From contig JAZTZP010000047.1 in assembly GCA_045637525.1 (NCBI GenBank), positions 1 through 7,048 on the forward strand: a stretch of 7,048 nt of DNA, given 5' to 3'. The translations under genes and the position numbers were made by a program. The DNA comes from JAZTZP01 sp045637525. Its GTDB lineage: Bacteria > Bacillota > Clostridia > UBA1381. This document shows positions 5,155 through 7,048 of the stretch, piece by piece (the first letter of the stretch is position 1; each line of letters starts with the position of its first letter). A model generated the notes under the pieces. That model saw nothing but the letters and a program-made list of their open reading frames with translations. It was not told the origin of the DNA and ran no database searches.

Positions 5155-6144
5155 ATGGCAAATATTTATTATGAAAGTGATTGTAACTTAGGTCTTTTAG
5201 GCGGCAAAACAGTAGCAATAATCGGCTACGGCAGCCAGGGACACGCTCATGCGCTCAATCTTAAGGACAGCGGCGTGAATGTTGTTATCGGTCTTTATGA
5301 GGGAAGTAAGTCAAAGGCTAAGGCTGAAGAAGCAGGACTTAAGGTTATGAATGTTGCAGATGCTGCAAAGGCTGCTGACATCATCATGATGCTCGTTCCT
5401 GACGAGAAGCAGGCTGATATATATAAGGAAAGCATTGCTCCTAACCTTGCAGAGGGTAAGACTCTTGCATTTGCTCACGGTTTTAACATCCACTTTAAGC
5501 AAATTGTACCGCCGGCTGATGTTGACGTTATCATGATCGCACCAAAAGGACCGGGTCATACTGTAAGAAGCGAGTATGTTGCAGGTAAGGGTGTTCCTTG
5601 TCTTATAGCTATACATCAGGATGCTTCAGGTAAGGCTCTTGATAACGGTCTTGCTTATGCTGCCGGTATCGGCGGTGCCCGTGCGGCAGTTTTAGAGACA
5701 ACATTCCAGTGCGAAACAGAAACAGACCTCTTCGGTGAGCAGGCTGTTCTTTGCGGCGGTGTTACAGCTCTTATGCAGGCAGGCTTTGAGACACTTGTAG
5801 AAGCAGGCTACGATCCGAGAAATGCTTACTTTGAGTGTATCCACGAAATGAAATTAATCGTTGACCTTATCTATGAAGGCGGATTCAGCAGAATGAGATA
5901 CTCAATTTCTGATACAGCTGAGTTTGGTGATTACGAAATAGGTAAGAGAATCATCACAGATGAAACTAAGAAGGAAATGAAGAAGGTTCTTGAGGAAATC
6001 CAGGACGGAACATTTGCAAGAACATGGATTATGGAAAACAAGATGAACAGACCGCACTTTAATGCAACAAGAAGAATTAAGTCTGAGCATCAGTTAGAGA
6101 AGGTAGGAAAGGATATCCGTGCTTTCTATTCATGGAATAACTAA
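5155..6144 (+). CDS. ilvC: Ketol-acid reductoisomerase (class I)
   Basis: IlvC isomerises and reduces 2-acetolactate (or acetohydroxybutyrate) to the dihydroxy acid, the second step of branched-chain amino acid synthesis, using Mg2+ and NAD(P)H. The 329 residues match the short class I form. The Rossmann motif GYGSQGHAHALN is at 24-35. His108 is the catalytic histidine. Metal ligands Asp191, Glu195, Glu227 and Glu231 and substrate Ser252 are all present. The cofactor-specificity loop reads GLYEGSKSK (46-54): the arginine typical of NADPH enzymes is Tyr48 and the next position is acidic (Glu49), which hints at NADH use. AGAGG lies 9 nt before the ATG. It is the last gene of ilvBNC, followed by a terminator; ilvD and leu genes are not in the window. 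Confidence 0.97.
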   Translation: MANIYYESDCNLGLLGGKTVAIIGYGSQGHAHALNLKDSGVNVVIGLYEGSKSKAKAEEAGLKVMNVADAAKAADIIMMLVPDEKQADIYKESIAPNLAEGKTLAFAHGFNIHFKQIVPPADVDVIMIAPKGPGHTVRSEYVAGKGVPCLIAIHQDASGKALDNGLAYAAGIGGARAAVLETTFQCETETDLFGEQAVLCGGVTALMQAGFETLVEAGYDPRNAYFECIHEMKLIVDLIYEGGFSRMRYSISDTAEFGDYEIGKRIITDETKKEMKKVLEEIQDGTFARTWIMENKMNRPHFNATRRIKSEHQLEKVGKDIRAFYSWNN

Positions 6145-6170
6145 TTACATATAATAAAAGAATATTAAAA

Positions 6171-6209
6171 AATGGTCACATCGCCGTCCGGGCGGGTGAC
6201 CGTTTTTTT
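6171..6209 (+). terminator. Rho-independent terminator of ilvBNC
   Basis: TGGTCAC (6173-6179) pairs with GTGACCG (6196-6202), with a second internal stem CGCC/GGCG (6182-6185 with 6191-6194) and a GTCCG loop. Seven T residues follow at 6203-6209. It begins 27 nt after the ilvC stop. Confidence 0.92.
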
Positions 6210-6311
6210 GTGGCTCAAATTCAAAAGCCATGAATTAACAGCAATTCAATAACGAGGCATGGGAGAGATAAAAAAAGTTATCGGCAATATGACAAATTTC
6301 AGGCAAACTCA

Positions 6312-6340
6312 TTGCAAATATTGAAAAAATATGTTATACT
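6312..6340 (+). promoter_or_regulatory. Sigma-A promoter for the small membrane-protein genes
   Basis: TTGCAA (6312-6317), a 17-bp spacer and TATACT (6335-6340), with TG at 6332-6333 as an extended -10. Predicted start of transcription is near 6347, giving a leader of about 130 nt before the ATG at 6480. Confidence 0.65.
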
Positions 6341-6404
6341 GATTATGCTACATACTGTAAGTATAAGTGTGCAGCAACCTTATGCCGGAGTTTATGCGTT
6401 TTTT

Positions 6405-6439
6405 GGTGTGCAATTCTGCATTGGGTTACACATTTTTTT
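6405..6439 (+). terminator. Possible attenuator (leader terminator) before the small membrane-protein genes
   Basis: TGTGCAAT (6407-6414) can pair with ATTG (6420-6423) and CACA (6429-6432) around a 5-nt bulge, followed directly by seven T residues (6433-6439). An upstream copy of GTGTGCA (6367-6373) could compete for the same downstream ACAC, with AACC (6376-6379) matching GGTT (6424-6427). Two alternative folds before a U-tract are typical of transcription attenuation, but the stems are short and interrupted. Confidence 0.4.
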
Positions 6440-6479
6440 GTTTATTAGATGTGTGTTGTTTGTGAAATGAGGTGCGGTT

Positions 6480-6560
6480 ATGAATTTTAGTACTTGGCTT
6501 GCAATAGCTGTTGCGATTATAGTTCCAATAGCAATGTTTATATTTCATAATAAAGAATAA
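6480..6560 (+). CDS. 26-residue single-pass membrane peptide, unknown function
   Basis: The frame runs ATG at 6480 to TAA at 6558-6560, with GAGGTG ending about 5 nt before the start. The product begins MNFSTW, has a hydrophobic segment (residues about 6-22, LAIAVAIIVPIAMFIF) and ends in a short charged tail HNKE. It is the size of a membrane micropeptide, type I toxin or subunit-stabilising peptide, but I do not recognise the family. It precedes the 92-residue membrane-protein gene by 20 nt, with a separate strong ribosome binding site between, so the two are probably one operon under the promoter at 6312-6340. Confidence 0.7.
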   Translation: MNFSTWLAIAVAIIVPIAMFIFHNKE

Positions 6561-6580
6561 TCAGAGGAGGTAAAGAGCGT

Positions 6581-6859
6581 ATGGATAAAATAAGTTATAA
6601 AAGATTATCGCTGACCTTTTTAATAACCTTTTTGACAACGCTTGTTCCTGCTTGCTTTCAAATTCAGCCATCATTCGATGCTGAGAATGCAAAGATTATG
6701 TTGGGATTTCCTTTTGACTTTTATATGATTAAATTTGCAACAGATAAGTTTTGGTTTCATTTTAATATTGCAGGATTTGTTGCGAATATCGTTGTTACAT
6801 ATCTTGTTCTGACTTTTTTTGTATGGGTATGGAAAAAGGTTAAGAGAGAACGAAAATGA
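6581..6859 (+). CDS. 92-residue membrane protein with two hydrophobic segments, unknown function
   Basis: I do not recognise this protein. Two hydrophobic segments, about 9-29 and 64-84, flank a 34-residue loop rich in aromatics (GFPFDFYMIKF, DKFWFHFN). Basic residues lie just before the first (Lys7, Arg8) and after the second (KKVKRERK), so by the positive-inside rule both ends should be cytoplasmic with the loop outside. An alternative is a lipoprotein signal: VPAC at 22-25 weakly resembles a lipobox, but proline at -2 is atypical. AGGAGG (6565-6570) lies 10 nt before the ATG. The stop overlaps an ATG (ATGA), but that frame encodes only eight codons. It lies after the 26-residue peptide gene and directly before a hairpin array. 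Confidence 0.8.
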   Translation: MDKISYKRLSLTFLITFLTTLVPACFQIQPSFDAENAKIMLGFPFDFYMIKFATDKFWFHFNIAGFVANIVVTYLVLTFFVWVWKKVKRERK

Positions 6860-6902
6860 ATACGGCGGTTGGATTGGAGTAGCAGTAGTAATTATAGTTT
6901 AG
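6852..6902 (+). pseudogene. Possible degraded second copy of the membrane-peptide gene
   Basis: In the frame starting at 6852 the sequence reads ENENEYGGWIGVAVVIIV and then a TAG stop. The segment WIGVAVVIIV matches WLAIAVAIIV of the 26-residue peptide upstream, and the DNA is alike (about 23 of 30 bases from TGG through ATTATAGTT by eye). There is no start codon with a ribosome binding site in this frame; the nearby ATG at 6856 is one frame off and gives only MNTAVGLE. This suggests a frameshifted, truncated copy interrupted where the hairpin array begins. The match is short and in hydrophobic residues, so chance similarity remains possible. Confidence 0.3.
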
Positions 6903-7039
6903 CGGTGCTAAACTATAATAGCGATATGTCAGCCTGTGGCTGACGCGATATTTGCCTGCCGGCAAGCGATATATTGACTGAAGTCAATGCGATATGTTCG
7001 CCAAAGGCGGACGTTAAGGTACAAAAGCTCTGCTTTTGT
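6891..7039. repeat. Tandem hairpin array with GCGATAT spacers
   Basis: Six consecutive inverted repeats with different sequences. H1: ATTATAGTTTAGC (6891-6903) with 6907-6919, 13 bp, loop GGT. H2: GTCAGCC (6928-6934) with 6938-6944, 7 bp. H3: TTGCC (6952-6956) with 6961-6965, 5 bp. H4: ATTGAC (6973-6978) with 6983-6988, 6 bp. H5: GTTCGCC (6996-7002) with 7006-7012, 7 bp with one G-U. H6: ACAAAAGC (7021-7028) with 7032-7039, 8 bp. The exact heptamer GCGATAT separates H1-H2 (6921), H2-H3 (6945), H3-H4 (6966) and H4-H5 (6989), at a period of 24, 21 and 23 bp. H5 and H6 are separated by a degenerate 8-mer. It may continue past the window edge. I do not recognise a named repeat family. Confidence 0.9.
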
Positions 7040-7048
7040 TTGATTAAA

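Larger units (their letters stand above)
6145..6479. other. Intergenic region after ilvC (no gene seen)
   Basis: This 335-nt stretch holds the ilvBNC terminator, about 100 nt of featureless AT-rich DNA (6212-6311) with only short weak inverted repeats, a promoter at 6312-6340 and a structured leader for the two small membrane-protein genes. Confidence 0.75.

Noticed and set aside
5311..6090. Minus-strand frames opposite ilvC
   Set aside because: Shadows of ilvC, whose catalytic residues are all present in the forward frame.
6856..6882. Short gene starting at the ATG that overlaps the 92-residue protein's stop
   Set aside because: It encodes only eight codons (MNTAVGLE); the ATGA overlap is better explained as chance or as the remnant of a frameshifted peptide gene.
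6921..6995. CRISPR array
   Set aside because: The repeated unit is only 7 bp, the intervening segments are 14-17 bp and are themselves palindromes, and there is no leader or cas gene.

Overview
The window reads as a piece of a low-to-moderate GC, Gram-positive chromosome, most likely from a Clostridia-type Firmicute. The evidence is the AT-rich intergenic DNA, strong AGGAGG-type ribosome binding sites, consensus sigma-A promoters, classical hairpin-plus-U-tract terminators, and the mreB/mbl-fabZ adjacency known from Bacillota. No tRNA, rRNA, insertion sequence, phage gene or CRISPR array is visible.

Layout. On the minus strand, positions 1-1608 hold a three-gene transcription unit read leftwards: an MreB/Mbl-type cell-shape actin, FabZ (fatty-acid elongation dehydratase), and the start of a TrmN6-like tRNA methyltransferase that overlaps the fabZ stop and runs off the window. 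A promoter for it lies at 1677-1705. The gene-free stretch 1609-2073 separates this unit from rightward genes. It contains that promoter, a hairpin beside the mreB ribosome binding site, a near-perfect rightward promoter at 1883-1911 and about 155 nt of leader.

On the plus strand, 2074-2454 encodes a small stand-alone protein whose C-terminal half is an RNA polymerase alpha C-terminal domain. It ends in a strong terminator. The gene-free stretch 2455-2890 carries that terminator, nested inverted repeats with cre-like arms, a promoter and a structured leader for ilvB. The operon ilvB-ilvN-ilvC (2891-6144) encodes acetolactate synthase large and small subunits and ketol-acid reductoisomerase, the first two steps of branched-chain amino acid synthesis. 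It closes with a terminator at 6171-6209. The gene-free stretch 6145-6479 then holds a promoter and a leader with a possible attenuator.

These precede two small membrane-protein genes of unknown function (26 and 92 codons).

The most unusual feature is at the right edge (6891-7039): six consecutive short hairpins with different stem sequences. The first five follow one another with the heptamer GCGATAT at each of the four junctions, at a 21-24 bp period; the fifth and sixth are joined by a degenerate 8-mer. Stems vary but stay self-complementary while the spacer is invariant, so the structure looks selected or spread as a unit. The array abuts what looks like a degraded second copy of the 26-codon membrane-peptide gene. 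Other points worth a second look are the free alpha-CTD protein, non-canonical cofactor and substrate residues in IlvC and IlvB, and a recurrent T7GT motif.
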